In this document: in pieces, positions 21,907 to 33,290 of the stretch | Numbering within the stretch: position 1 is the first letter of the stretch | Layout of the letters: the number at the start of each line of letters is the position of its first letter | Assembly: GCA_003427395.1 (NCBI GenBank) | Contig: BFEA01000031.1 | Span: 1,542,617 to 1,591,446 of the forward strand | Length of the DNA: 48,830 nt | Reading direction: 5' to 3' | Source of the DNA: Chara braunii | Lineage: Eukaryota; Streptophyta; Charophyceae; Charales; Characeae | Program-made: the position numbers and the translations under genes | Notes under the pieces: model-generated | What the model was told of the DNA's origin: nothing | Seen by the model: only the letters and a program-made list of their open reading frames with translations | The model's database searches: none

Positions 21907-22224
21907 AGTCAGGCATTGTTTCTAAGATGAATGGCCTGACTATAGCCTTATCACAAGCGAAGAGAGTATAATCGAGAGTTATAACTGAAGGTAACCTGGG
22001 CAGGCTAAGCATTGTTTCTAAGATGAATGGCTCAGCCCTACACCCTCTTTCTGAAGACTAAGGTGCAGAAAGGTATATATAACTTGGCTATTTAAACAGC
22101 TTAGGGCGACTAAGCATGGTTTCTAAGATGAATGACTTAGTCACATGCTCAATGAAGAGAAAAGTAGTTGTGCAACCTGTTCGTGTATAGGGTTGGCATT
22201 GTTTCTAAGATGAATGGTCAGCCC
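21907..22224 (+). repeat. Hairpin array A: four hairpins, constant loop, covarying stems
   Basis: Four hairpins at 21907-21941, 22003-22037, 22108-22142 and 22190-22224. The loop is constant, ATTGTTTCTAAGATGAATG (one substitution in the third). The stems differ but pair: AGTCAGGC/GCCTGACT, GGCTAAGC/GCTCAGCC, GACTAAG/CTTAGTC, GGGTTGGC/GTCAGCCC (with G-T wobbles). Spacing is 82-105 nt. Seen directly in sequence. Confidence 0.9.
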
Positions 22225-22519
22225 CAATGCCCTATGTAAGCAGGGTATAAAGGGTTAAAACACTAAAAGACTATGAACTAATGTTTGCTAAGTCAACCTG
22301 GGGTTGGTGAGAGTACTTACCTTTGTGGTTTGACCTGCATGTGGCTGAGTGGCATTGCTACCTAGTCTGAGTTTGGGTTGATAGGTAGTTGCTATAGTAG
22401 CTCGCTACGTGCTAGAGCTCTAGGAGTTAGATTCAAATTCTGCATTTTTTCTGAGCTAAGTTTTTTTTACTTAGATCAATTCTCGCATTTTCTGCGATTT
22501 TTTGTTATACTTGGCTTTG

Positions 22520-22895
22520 TATAAATTTTGGTAGGCTACTTTCTCTACGGGAAGCGCTGCCGAAATTTCTGCAAATCCAAGGAGTTAGTCAAATTTTGAC
22601 TTGTCAAAGTTCAACTTGTCTAAATTTCACTTAGTCAAATTTTGACTTGTCAAAGTTCAACTTGTCTAAATTTCATATATGGCTTAGTAAAAATCTGGAA
22701 AGTCTCATTTTCTAAAGGGAGTGCTACCCAAATTTTTGCTAATTCAGGGAGTTAGACAAAATTGGACCTTTGAAAGTCAAAGACTATTTTTGGTTTCGTA
22801 TTCGGGCTGATATAAATTCTGAAAAGGCACTTTTTCTACGAGAAGCTGCCGAAATTTTCTTGATTTAGAGGAGTTAGATTATATTTGACAGGTGG
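22520..22895 (+). repeat. Three-copy GGGAAGCGCTGCC...GGAGTTAG repeat
   Basis: Copies begin near 22520, 22685 and 22810. Each reads TATAAATTTTGG, then TTTCTACGGGAAGCGCTGCC, then GAAATTTCTGCAAAT, then AGGAGTTAG. A 46-bp tandem duplication (22585-22630 and 22631-22675) lies between the first and second. The same three-copy block occurs at 40785-41110. Confidence 0.88.
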
Positions 22896-23120
22896 CGATT
22901 CTGGCGATCTACCCTGAATAGGGAAGATCCTGCCGTTAGTCTACCTTTACCTTGGCACTGGCTTAGAGGTAGACTTAGACTTGGTTGGCAGATAACTTTG
23001 AGTGAGAATGTGCTATGGAGGTTCATTCCCCATATGTTGATGATTCAGCTTGGGCATTGACCTGTCTTATGGTACATGCCTTTCTTGGACACTCGATTCA
23101 CGACTTGGACTAGTTCAACT

Positions 23121-23159
23121 TGATCCTACAAGGATCATCTTCTGTTATCACTGATAACA
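23121..23159 (+). repeat. Conserved twin hairpin before the 3' LTR
   Basis: TGATCCT-ACA-AGGATCA (23121-23137) and TGTTATC-ACT-GATAACA (23143-23159): two perfect 7-bp stems 5 nt apart. The second copy at 41314-41353 keeps both stems while the loops change (ACG; TTTT). Confidence 0.88.
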
Positions 23160-23771
23160 TGTCGGTTGTCGATTCGTCGGTTTGCGATTCAACTCCAATC
23201 CACTCTTGTCACTCAACCTAAAAGCTTTAACCCTGTGGTTTGAATTGTTTCATTGTATTTTCACCCGGACTTTATTGAATGACCATCCAACAAAAGTACT
23301 GAGTATTTATTTAAGAGTGGCACGAGTGAGGCTTGTATGGCTGAAGCGAGGGGTATGAGTGCAAGGAATGGTTGAAGTTGACCCCGTGTAGTGCGTGGAC
23401 TTCTGGATGAATCTTTGATGTGATTACAGGTATGGTTGTGGTTCGACTTCTGGATGTGGATGCCTGCGATTACATACATATATGGCTGAGAAGAGTCCCA
23501 CCGTGACTGTGAGAAGTGATTGTCCTATATAAATAAGCCTTATGTATATAGTTATATGTGTCTTGGGTATGCGCGCGGCCTACTAAGATCGTGCGCAAGG
23601 GTTAGCCAGATTATCGCTTGAGAGAAAAGGGAGACCCCATTTTCATCCTTTGCTTTTTAGAGACTTTTATAGTTGGACATTATAGTTCGTGGCAGCCGTC
23701 AAAGTCAAACCCCTTTATGTTCGACCGCCACGACAGCTTAAGGTTGTTTACTCAATCCTTTGCACAGGGTG

Positions 23772-23781
23772 CAGAAGAGGG
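23772..23781 (+). other. Polypurine-tract candidate of the 14-kb element
   Basis: CAGAAGAGGG directly precedes TGTGATC, where the LTR would start with TG. The homologous spot in the second copy is AAACGAGGG before TGTGG (42052). This implies LTRs start about 55-60 bp left of the segment shared with the 5' LTR. Confidence 0.5.
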
Positions 23782-24578
23782 TGTGATCTTCAACCACGCA
23801 TGGCGGTTGTCCAGCGTCGAGAGATTAACCCTCAAGGCTCGTGTCAGCCGACACTTGAGTGTCGAATGCTCCCCTCGCGATTAACGGGGACCGCGTGAGT
23901 ATGGGTACTACATAGTACGCCATCATTGCGACTGCTTGTGTACGCTTGCATTGTGAGTCGATATGAGTTAGCCCTCCATCCGCGCGGTCTTATACTGCGT
24001 ATCGCGCGCGACGCGTATTCGATTTCCGCGTAGGGAAGTTATGGGACGGCTACTGAAGGGACTAGGAGTGTTGTCGCGTTGTTCGATGTGTGTGTGTGTG
24101 TGTGTGTGTTTTATTTTTGTGTTCGTAAAGTGGTGTGCGCGTGGTGTGTGGGATGCGTCCTAGTCGACCGACGACGAGCCTCGCTTGGGACTTCAGCCCC
24201 CCAAGATGTCAGTTCGCGTGCGGGCCCGATAGGCGTATTACCGCACGTACCCCCTATGCTATAGCGAATGAGAAACACCCTCGGCTGGTCCACCTCTGCG
24301 ATTGCAACGGAGTAACTTTCGTACTGTGGACTGGTAGCTCGACGGGGATACGCCCACCGAAGGGAGGTGACAGCTCCCGTAAGGTGGAGGTAAGTTGTGC
24401 CTCGAGTAGGCCCTATCCTGTCATAGGGGCTCGTGAGAGGTATGGCTGGCGCACTCGGCCGGAGCGGCCTAAGGAAACTCCATTGGTATGTTCGCGGCAA
24501 GGTTGGTCCAACTCCTGCGTGACGCGGCCGAGAGGGTCCCGCGCTGCCATGTGCGGTGTCGGACCGATGCGCCCGACA
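23782..24578 (+). mobile_element. 3' LTR of the 14-kb element
   Basis: From 23829 it matches 10138-10883 closely, including a (GT)n tract (24086-24109) and the CGCCCGACA end. The frames inside are shared with the 5' LTR and are not genes. It is followed by ACGCG; the 5' LTR, if it starts at TGTCAG, is preceded by GCGCG, a possible imperfect target-site duplication. Confidence 0.85.
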
Positions 24579-25176
24579 ACGCGGGCCAAGGAGTCAACGT
24601 ATGTGCCAACCGGTGGATGCGTAGACAACGAGGCAGAAGAAACCAAGTGGTAGGAACCACCTACGGGTCCACCATCCACCAACCATGATCTGGTGGAGGG
24701 AAGCGGTCCGCCACCCGCGAGCGACAGAAAAGGGTTTTGAGTTTGAGCATGCCTGTTGGGACCAGAAAGATGCGAACTATGTCTGGACGGAGAGGCGCAG
24801 GGCACGGTAGGGAGGTCCGCAGTAGTGCAGACTGCACAACTGTGCACATGAAACTCATCTCCACTTCGGGCTTCAAAGCGTTCACTTGAATATCTGCTAC
24901 TACCAAGATCTGCAGCGGGACCTGTTTCACCTGGGCTCACCTCGCATGCTGCGCAATAGGCCCTGCGTCCTCTTACTAGTGGCGGAGTCAGAATAGCCAC
25001 GACAAAGAGCATAGGTTGCGCACTTCAGTGTCATCCATCTGTGGGGGCATGTTGCGTGAGTCATGGCCATGTGTAGGTGATTGAAAATCGGGGGGCATGG
25101 TTGCTCCCCGGGATGTAGCCTTGAGAGGCAACCTCTGCAGTAGACTGGCACCAATCCCAGGCAGCAGACAGCACCA
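24579..25176. repeat. Dispersed repeat shared with about 34885-35256
   Basis: Blocks such as GAGCAT(G/T)CC, GTTG(G/A)GACCAGAAAGATG, TTCAAA..TTCA(C/T)TTGAATA, AAGATCTG(C/T) and CCT(G/A)GGCTCAC occur in the same order at 34885-35110. In both places a tRNA-like segment follows, so this looks like the body of a composite SINE-type family. No gene. Confidence 0.6.
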
Positions 25177-25248
25177 ACAGGTCTATCTCAGTTGGTACAC
25201 CATGATCTGCTGACGTCCAGACCAGAGTTTGAATCAAGATACAGTTAG
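25177..25248 (+). repeat. tRNA-derived SINE-like head
   Basis: A box TATCTCAGTTGG (25184-25195) and B box AGTTTGAATC (25226-25235) lie 42 nt apart, the spacing of a tRNA-type pol III promoter. The cloverleaf is imperfect, so it is tRNA-derived and not a tRNA gene. Confidence 0.6.
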
Positions 25249-25329
25249 ATGTTTAGTGTAGTATAATTATGAAATTACCCGAGATCGGTCAATCCCACAA
25301 TGGTAAGTTGGGGCTCGACCTACTGGGTA

Positions 25330-25432
25330 GTCCTTCGAAACATCCGTTAAATTTGGAATAATACAGAGAAGACGAGCATGGCCCCTGCGCAAGAATGACA
25401 CGCAGATGTGGGACTGTACCCAACTATGTTTG
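25330..25432 (+). ncRNA. U6: U6 snRNA-like copy, possibly a pseudogene
   Basis: GTCCTTCG at the 5' stem, ACATCCG, TTGGAA, the invariant ATACAGAGA box, AGCATGGCCCCTGCGCAAG and ATGACACGCA are all present in order: the U6 core that pairs with the 5' splice site and with U4/U2. Differences include GACGAGC for GATTAGC in the catalytic segment. The 3' end diverges and lacks a clean T-run terminator. TCCCACAATG at about 25293 resembles the plant USE element but is too close and no TATA box is evident. Likely a decayed or retrotransposed copy. Confidence 0.85.
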
Positions 25433-26300
25433 TTGTTTCCTTGGTTTAGGCATTGGGGAACTTTATTCCGGAATCAGTAATTTGTACTTTTGGTTCGCTA
25501 AGGTTTTGGGGCACCAGGCCTGATCTTCATACCATAGCTAGTAGCCTCTACATGATAGCCTGGGCCTTTTTCCGCCTAGATGTTTTGTTATTTTCTGCTT
25601 CTCTGAAGATGGGTAGGCCCGTAGGTTTATTTTCTTCTTTTCTTTTCCTTCTTCTTTGTTTTTTTGTATAGGTTTCTATCTAGGTGTATGTAGGCAAATC
25701 TTGAAAGTTTGGTTGTAGATGTTAGATGTCTGGATGGTCAGATAGGTTGGTAAGGTGACTGTTGTGTTATAGTAGCAGGATTCGAGTAGAAAAGGTTGAA
25801 GGTCGACGAAGGTGAGGTTCGCTCAACCGACCTTTCTCTTAGTGATTTTTGGTAGAAACAGCGTTTGCTTCCTTGTTGCGCTATTTTATGGGCGTATACG
25901 CAGGGCATCTCCCTCACACACCGCTGATGGCCATAGCTGGGGCCGAACAACTCTATTAGTGACTGAACAGACCACGACGCTAAAGTACCGGTGAGCTTTT
26001 TCCCACAGTCATGTACTTTACAAGGTGAGGACAGTAAACACCAAAGTTGCACTTCATGCGGTGCTTCTTCAACGTGGCAGGTCTCCATCTCCATCGAGTT
26101 GATTGTTCTTCGTCATCATCCTAGGAGTTTCGCTCCCTTGATAAAGTGAGCACTTCATCTACAGTGAGCGAGAGACAGAGGAAACAAAACTGTTGAACGT
26201 GGATGCATGGACCTGGCCGGGATCCGGTCCAGATACGTAAAGGAGAGAGAGGGAAAGTGACGAAGGTGGGAAGTGGATATGGCGAAGGGAGAAAATTGTA
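25433..26300. other. No gene seen
   Basis: Short frames on both strands without domains. No repeat within the window accounts for this stretch. Confidence 0.5.
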
Positions 26301-26993
26301 GCCTGCTCAACTCTTAATGGAAACGGGCAGGGTGAAGGTCCAAGTTGGAGTTTTCGGGGCAGGCGGCCATGAATCTGCGCTCAGATTTGAATGAGAATTA
26401 GTGGGAGAGGACATAACATGAAAAGAGAGAGCGCGAATGTGACGGGGAGAGAGGTGGCCAACGAAAAACAAGAGAGAAAAGGGTTTATCTCACTCAATTC
26501 TTAATGAAATTGAGCGAGTAAAGATGTTAACCAGAGGTTTTGGGGCATTCTTGCTCAGATGGCCACGCCGAATTTTGAATATGAGTAGCAGATTTTGAGC
26601 CATCGGAGATAGGGGCTGCGCGATATAAGCAACGAAGGCGGTCATGGCGTGAGTAAAATTCTAGTATTTCGCCTATACTCAATAAAAAGAGGTGAATGAA
26701 GATGCAAAACCGGGGTTTGGAGCCACGACGAGTTGATTGGTGGTCTTAGTTTTGGTAGAGAGGCTTTAGTTTTTGTGTTAGTGAAGGTAGGACCCGCGCT
26801 GTGAAAAATGGTTTGAGTGAGAGTCAAATGGGAAAATTGATGAATATTTACGTATTTTAGCGAAAGATTCACTCTCATTTTTATTTTTTTTTAGTAGTGA
26901 TCGCACGGCTGTTCTGCTTAGTCCAAATATTGCTTGTCCTCGTTATAATCGATGCGATGGTCACGTTCTCATCCTAATCGCCATCTTCGTTTG
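26301..26993 (+). repeat. 0.7-kb repeat, first copy, with M1/M2 modules
   Basis: About 95% identical to 27256-27963 at an offset of about 955 bp. M1 modules start near 26303, 26490 and 26668; M2 lies near 26839-26876, followed by a T-rich tract. Related modules lie in both large elements, so this is a fragment of that family. 26994-27255 between the copies has no clear gene. Confidence 0.92.
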
Positions 26994-27255
26994 CTGTCAG
27001 GGTGCCTTCCTTAGCAGCACACGTACCGTGGAAACGGGTCGTCTCCTTGGGGCAGTCGAAGTGACGAGTTAGAAGGAGAGAGGGCATCGTTGGAGGAAAA
27101 GGAGAAGCGGAGGAGTTGTAAGAGAGAGAGAGAGGTGGACCTTCACGTACTCGAGGTCCAGGAAGTTGATGATATCCTCGGCTGCGACAAGGGAAGCACT
27201 GTAGCGGGCCGTTGTCGGAAGGCGCGGTGCCACAGCCCTCCGTTGAGTACCCAAT

Positions 27256-27963
27256 GCCTGCTCAACTCTTAATGGAAACGGGCAAGGTGAAGGTCCAAGT
27301 TGGAGTTTTCGGGGCAGGCGACCATAAATCTGCGCTCAGATTTGAATGAGAATTAGTGGGAGAGGAGATAACATGAAAAGAGAGAGCGCGAATGTGACGG
27401 GGAGAGAGGTGGCCAACGAAAAACAAGAGAGAAAAGGGTGTATCTCACTCAATTCTTAATGAAATTGAGCGAGTAAAGATGTTAATCAGAGGTTTAAGGG
27501 CATTCTTGCTCAGATGGACACGCCGGATTTTGAATCTGAGTAGCGGATTTTGAGCTATCGGAGATAGGGGCTTCGCGATATAAGAAACGAAGGCAGCCAT
27601 GGCGGGAGTAAAATTCTAGTATTTCGCCTATACTCAATAGAAAGAGGTGAATGAAGATGCAAAAACGGGGTTTGGAGCCGCGATGAGTTGATTGGTGGTC
27701 TTAGTTTTGGTAGAGAGGCTTTAGTTTTTGTGCTAGTGAAGGTAGGACCCGCGCTGTGAAAAATGGTTTGAGTGAGAGTCAGGTGGGAAAATTGATGAAT
27801 ATTTACGTATTCTAGCGAAAGATTCACTCTCGTTTTGATTTTTTTTTTTTTTTTAGTGGTGATTGCATGACCGTTCTGTTTATCATGGAAGTGCAAACAT
27901 TATGTGTCTTCATCATAATCGATGCGATGGTCACGTCCTCATCCTAATCGCCATCTTCGTTTG
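27256..27963 (+). repeat. 0.7-kb repeat, second copy, with M1/M2 modules
   Basis: Starts GCCTGCTCAACTCTTAATGG and ends ATCGCCATCTTCGTTTG, as in the first copy. The T-rich tract before the end is longer. M1 near 27258, 27446 and 27631; M2 near 27794-27830. Confidence 0.92.
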
Positions 27964-30900
27964 TCTTACACTCATCTTAGTCAAGACACATAGATGCGTG
28001 CGCATGGGTTTGTGGCGGTCATCATGGCCTCTCAGAACGCTCAGACGAGGACCCTGTGCGCGTGCCTTGTGCCGTCTATAGGTGATTAGTGTGGTATTGT
28101 GTTGTGAAGAGACCAACGAGGAGGTGTGTACACGCGTGAGTGAGAGGTGTGCATGGGAGAGAAAGGACGGAGAAGTCATATGTATTTGGCGATCACATTG
28201 CGGCATGTTCGGTGTTCGGTCGCCCTCTAGTTTTTGCCTGCATCTATACAGCCTGCAACTCAACCGTTAATCATCGCCGGAAATGGAGGGACGGTTCTGC
28301 GTGGACCAAAAGAGTTGTGTGATTGTTGATAGTCATACTACGGCACACCAATTGGTCCGCAAAGGGTGATCCGCCCTCGAATAGATCGGCTAGTTTGTGT
28401 GCTCTCAGATGACTGATTATGAGATTAGTCTCTCTCACGGGAATGGGTGGAACAAGCACGACGCGTTGCTTGATTTTGGCTTCGTTCATCGTATCACCCT
28501 TTTTGACCAGGTGTGATCAAAGAGTCTCAGAGTAGATAGGCGGGATAAGGCATGCGAAGGGGAGAGTGAGTTAACGCTTCTTGTCATGCCACGCACAAAT
28601 GAATCAACCGCTAAGTTCGTAATCCCTACTAGTTCTTACTCTATTGTTTTTTTGTCATAATTTTTGTCACCCCCGTTCAATGAGTCTATTTGATTTTGCG
28701 GTGGTATTCTTGATGTGATATGATTAGTGACTGGTGATAATGTGAGTGAAGAACAAGAATTTGCGGAAGTTACACCCCGGGACTTACAGGTGCCTGTCTT
28801 TCATGCAATCTTCAAAATTAGTCGAGCTTCCGATTAATGACAACAAGAAGAGGGAAAAGAACTTTCTTGTGATTCTTTGTGGTGACGCAAGACTAGCCAG
28901 GTGGAAGTTTCAAGTAAACTGCGACTCAAACTATGGTTTTATCAGGTATTGCTATGGGAAAGATGCATATCGGGATGCCTGGTTGACTCGCTAATTAGCA
29001 GGGGAATTAGAGGTTTAGTTTGCATGCGTGTTGACAACATCTCTGTCGTTGTTCATGTGATTGTGAAAGCAGCGGAGCAAGTGATACACGATCAGACAAA
29101 TTCTGCATAGAATGCCCATAGAGTGAGTAGCCCGAGATAATCACATACCTGATGTCATTGCTACAGACATCTGCACCGACATTATGAGAGAAGTATCAAT
29201 CTGCAATTCCTTCGCTCATGCACTCACTCAATAGTCTCGCTCCTTGTTTATTGTTGGCGTCGTCTGTTACAGACTGTTAAGGTGTAATGTGAGTTTGAAC
29301 GGGTTTATGAGGTGTTTGTGTTACAAGGCTATCAAGAAAGTCCAGGGGGAATGTGTAGGCTTGAGTCTGATGGCATCACTCACCGGAGATTAATGAATAC
29401 CAATGCCTGATAAAGTTTTGTCACCTTGCTTCGCATGTGTATCCGTGTGATCAGTAAGGTCGGGGGGGGGCTACCGCGTCCGTAGGGTCATGAACACTTT
29501 TGTGATCTATTGGAATTCGTGATTAAGTTAGTGGACTCATAATTTGTTTCCGATCAAGCTATTAACTCAATTATCGTATTCACTCGTTTGTACAGTACCC
29601 ATCATCCTACTTGCAAAGCCTATGATTCTTGACTCGGAGGGATTTCTGTGGAACGAGACTAAAAGTGATATTCTAAGGGCACTCTGCCAAGAAAATTATT
29701 TTCAGCAGCCGGGTTTCTACTCCTTATGGCTCTCTTTCCTCTGAGCATCGCCTTTCATTCCTTTGTCGCTCAAATAGTTACTGAGAAAATTAGCAAGTCA
29801 CGACTGATTTGCAGAGAAGCCTTTGGTTATGGCTATGTGTCTCTTTGTTGGCGCTGAGAAAACGGAGGGGTTCAGCCCTGACGTGATTAAGTGAGTACCA
29901 TAGCCGCCTGTGAACAGGGCTAATAAAGAAACTCAACCCTGGAGATCTGTTTTTGAGGTTTTAGCGGGTTGGTACTTGTCTGCGTTGCTTTATGATCCAG
30001 TTGATGGAGAAAAAGAAGATACTGCGAAGAGTTGCTTACCTCTTAGTTAAATTCCTGATCGATGGTGACTGAAGGACTTTGTTTCGCTTAACATTCAGAC
30101 AAGTGTGTATGAACCCTCTCGTATCCCACGGTAATGAGCAGACATGAGATATTGAGAGGGTGGAAAAGGGGGTTTTCTGCTCTATACGTGAGACTGGGGA
30201 AAATGCTTGACCGGACCCAAACGTTGTAAACTGACAGGATTAGCATCAGTAACTCCCTTGTGGTGCGTGTACGTATCGGTCTTACTTGACACCATGTTGT
30301 GCTGAATGCAGGTTGGGTTCACGTAATACACTCGGGGGGTCGGCCCGTGTTAGTCATGGACCACACTTTATACCTGGATATCTTAATGCATACGAGGTCT
30401 CGAGCGAAAGCAAACTCGCGCTCGCGGTCTTAACGCCGAGTACAAAGTAACCTTGCAATCGAACCCAATGAATTGGGCTGGAGTGGATCAAATGCCTTGA
30501 GCTCCTCTAATAGGAATTAACTGGATTAGACCCTGTAGTAGTATGCAGAATATGGATAAATCATACAACTCAAGGAAGTGCGTTTAATTTGTGTGTGGGC
30601 TGCTTGAGACGAAGTGCCCTGAGCAATACTGTTACGTGTGAGGAATCCTAGTGCTGGTCTTGTTTAGGCTTCAAAGTACCTTTCTACAGCTGAATGAACC
30701 GTAACCCTGACGGTACGGTGTTCGAAGCATTTCGTGCTCATTCACCGTTCAGGGTGTGACCTACTCCTAGTCAACAATGGCATCTTGAGAAAAGGAGGGG
30801 GAGGGGCCTGCATATTGTCTTAAGAGCAGACAATTATTGAGCCAGCATTAAAATTGATATGTGACTGATCCCTCTGGTCACCATCATCCGATCCGGAAAG

Positions 30901-31323
30901 ACCCTGTCTTGTATGGACTATTATCAGTAGTAAAAAGGCGGGCGCTATCTGAATTATTTGAGGCAAACGACTCATGGGAGCGCATGCCTTAAGTTGGAAA
31001 AGGGTCGACGTGATGCAGATTGCAGCGTGAATCAATTGCTACATGTTCCACTAACTGCCCCAACAACGAACGATTATTAGAGGGCGGATATTGTAGAGCA
31101 ACCGCCCACGACCCTCTGAGTCACAGGCATCCTAACTCAAGAGGACGGACTAAGGGAAGCGAGGGAAAAACATTTTATAGCTAACTTGTGTAATAGGACG
31201 AAAGAGAGCAAACAAACGAAAAGGTTCTCGTGTGACAAGAGGAAAAATCTCAATCAAGCGTATGAGTCATCATTAAAATCAAGATTGTAAGGATTATCTA
31301 TACAATTATGTTTTCCCAGTCTG
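27964..31323. other. No gene supported; unique-looking intergenic sequence
   Basis: Frames of 60-110 codons (for example 28746-28994, 29544-29744) lack ATG starts in part and show no motif. No similarity to the repeats elsewhere in the window. It is less GC-rich and less repetitive than the flanks. Confidence 0.45.
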
Positions 31324-31780
31324 TTGTCGAGATCAAGGCACGAGCTCCAGAAAGGAAGGTTTGCTTATTCTCTAGTGAATGACACCGCAAAGCATCTTGC
31401 ATTTCGTCAAATAAAGTCTTGCTACCTAAGACATCCGGTGTCACGGCTCAGAATGAGCACCAGTAGGAGACACCCTATATTACAATGGGGAAGAGATGCA
31501 ATGACCAAGCCACAATTGAACTTCAATGTTAGTTCCAGTGACACCTTTGTGTTGCATGCAAGCAGAGCAAGGTCAATGGTCTGGAGCATACAAACAGCAA
31601 GCAAAAGGAAGCTATATAACCTTGGTTCTTATTGGTCGAGGACATATGGCGAGTAAACAGCCCAGACAGGGAAACCTAGTGATGTTCAGGTACAACAAAA
31701 CAGTCGGAACCTAACAAGCCCCTCCCTGCTTTACTTTAACACTACGATTAGCATAACTCTTGCGTCTTCCCTTGGGAATC

Positions 31781-32977
31781 ATGCACAACGGTGATACTTT
31801 GGTGATGTCCTATGCAGATTACCGAGATGTAGTAGAAGGATGGGAGGAAGAGGCATGTCGAGACATGGATTCTTATAGACAGATTCTACGAGAACATGCA
31901 GTCCAGATAGTCAAGGAAGAGAGGTATATAAAATATGTATTCTACTTTCATGGCTGTGACGGTAAGCTGCACAGCACAGGCTCATTCCTAGAGACAGTGG
32001 AGCAAGCTCAGATAAAACTCAAGTGAGCACAAAGATATTGAAGTTTTTCCTGTCAACATTTCAAGCTTTAGACGGCATCCGACTATCGACAGGCTCATCA
32101 ACATTCCATCTCTATGTGATCAGTGTCCAGTGGTGTATTACCCTTGTAGCATTTGGCCATTTATCATTCAGCACTCGGTCGGCATTCAAGCAGACATTCA
32201 ATTATCCACCAATCGAAATTCAGTCACCTGAGTTACTCGAAACTTTCAGCCATAATCAATCCGTCAGAGATCAGTTTCGATCCGACATTTGCCTTTATCT
32301 AAAGACCTTGGATCTGTTTCAGGACCCGACATCAGCACATGAGTGCAATCCAGTCATTCCCAATTCAGCAGACGGTCTTGTCCAGCCTCAATAGGATTGC
32401 CCTTAAAGATGCTTTATCGTACCGATATGTCAGTGCAGTCAGTTTCAGACAAGGAGACTTATTCATTCATGTGGTTCACGTCGAGTTTGCAGGCGGTACC
32501 GTTCATGACTTGAGGGCATACTTGAGGAGGGGTAAAGAAACACATGAGTTTTTTGATTCAGACTGGGTCTCGGCAGCCAGGTATCTTAAGGAGAAAGAGA
32601 GAGAGTTTGACGAGAATGGTACCAGGTTGATCCGTAGTTTTGGGCCCAACCTCTACACCGACTATCCTAAACCACCAGTGTCTTTCACTCTTACAAACAG
32701 CTCATGTTGGAGTGACCTGGTGGATCTAGCCAAGAGATACATCTCACCAGTGCAGATTGACTATGAGGCAGTGACAGAGCCCTCAGGGTTCCAACATCTC
32801 AGAAGAGGGATTTTCTCCAGGCCCTATCTTCCTACGCTACAGGAGGAGTTTTGTGTCATGGTTGATTTCCGTGTCATGGAACTTGGGTGGAAGTACTCAG
32901 AGCTTGCAGGCTTCAGGTGGCTCTACATTCAGATGGCCACAATCTCAGAGGGTACACAGGCATGGCTCAAAGCATGA
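31781..32977 (+). CDS. Unrecognised gene-like locus, possibly with one intron
   Basis: Two open blocks of balanced, globular composition: 31781-32026 (MHNGDTLVMSYADYRDVVEGWEEE...) and 32339-32977 (212 residues, e.g. RYVSAVSFRQGDLFIHVVHV, EFFDSDWVSAARYLKEKERE, LQEEFCVMVDFRVMELGWKY). They lie in the same frame, and a GTGAGC donor at 32023 with a TTGTCCAG acceptor ending at 32385 would join them in phase (363-nt intron). The intervening stretch is itself open in another frame. No domain I can name, no signal peptide or clear membrane segment. A poly(A) signal lies 314 nt after the stop. It may be a host gene, or a protein of an unrecognised element. Confidence 0.5.
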
Positions 32978-33290
32978 GAGACGCACTGCCAGATGAGAGA
33001 TTGAGTATGTGACCTAGAGGGATGAGTGAGGACTCTTGCCTAGTGCTGGTCGTGCTTGTTCATCTGTACTCCTTGAGATTACTATGAGTTCTCATTTTTC
33101 CCTCATTTCTTCTTGTCATTTGTCCGAGTCAGTCAGTCTTGCTTCTCTGCATTGCCCTTGCATGATGGTTGTTTTTTATGATGATCCATTCACAGTTCTC
33201 AAATTTAGTAAACTGACAGAATTACGCATGCGTGACATTCCAATTTTCCGGTAATTATTATTTGCATAATTCTCTGTTGTTCTGAATCAA

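Larger units (their letters stand above)
21380..23781 (+). repeat. Structured non-coding domain of the 14-kb element, homologous to 39255-42051
   Basis: The two regions share in the same order: GGGGCCCTCAGGCGC, a GAGGAAGGCGGCAGGCGGG block, a hairpin array, three copies of a GGGAAGCGCTGCCGAAATTT unit, a twin hairpin, TGGTTGAAGTTGACCCCGTG, and a purine run leading into the LTR. Identity is high in these blocks and low between them, and there is no open frame. Confidence 0.88.
10138..24578 (+). mobile_element. Nonautonomous LTR retrotransposon (about 14.4 kb), gag only
   Basis: Two LTRs in direct orientation (10138-10883 and 23782-24578), a tRNA-Asp primer site after the first and a purine run before the second define one unit. 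Inside are a leader with a mitochondrial insert, a broken gag with CCHC knuckle (13768-15208), and roughly 8.5 kb without coding potential. No protease, RT, RNase H or integrase signature is seen. This is the layout of a large retrotransposon derivative (LARD) depending on a helper. Pairing the two LTRs as one element is inference from their higher mutual similarity than to the 42-kb copy. Confidence 0.75.
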
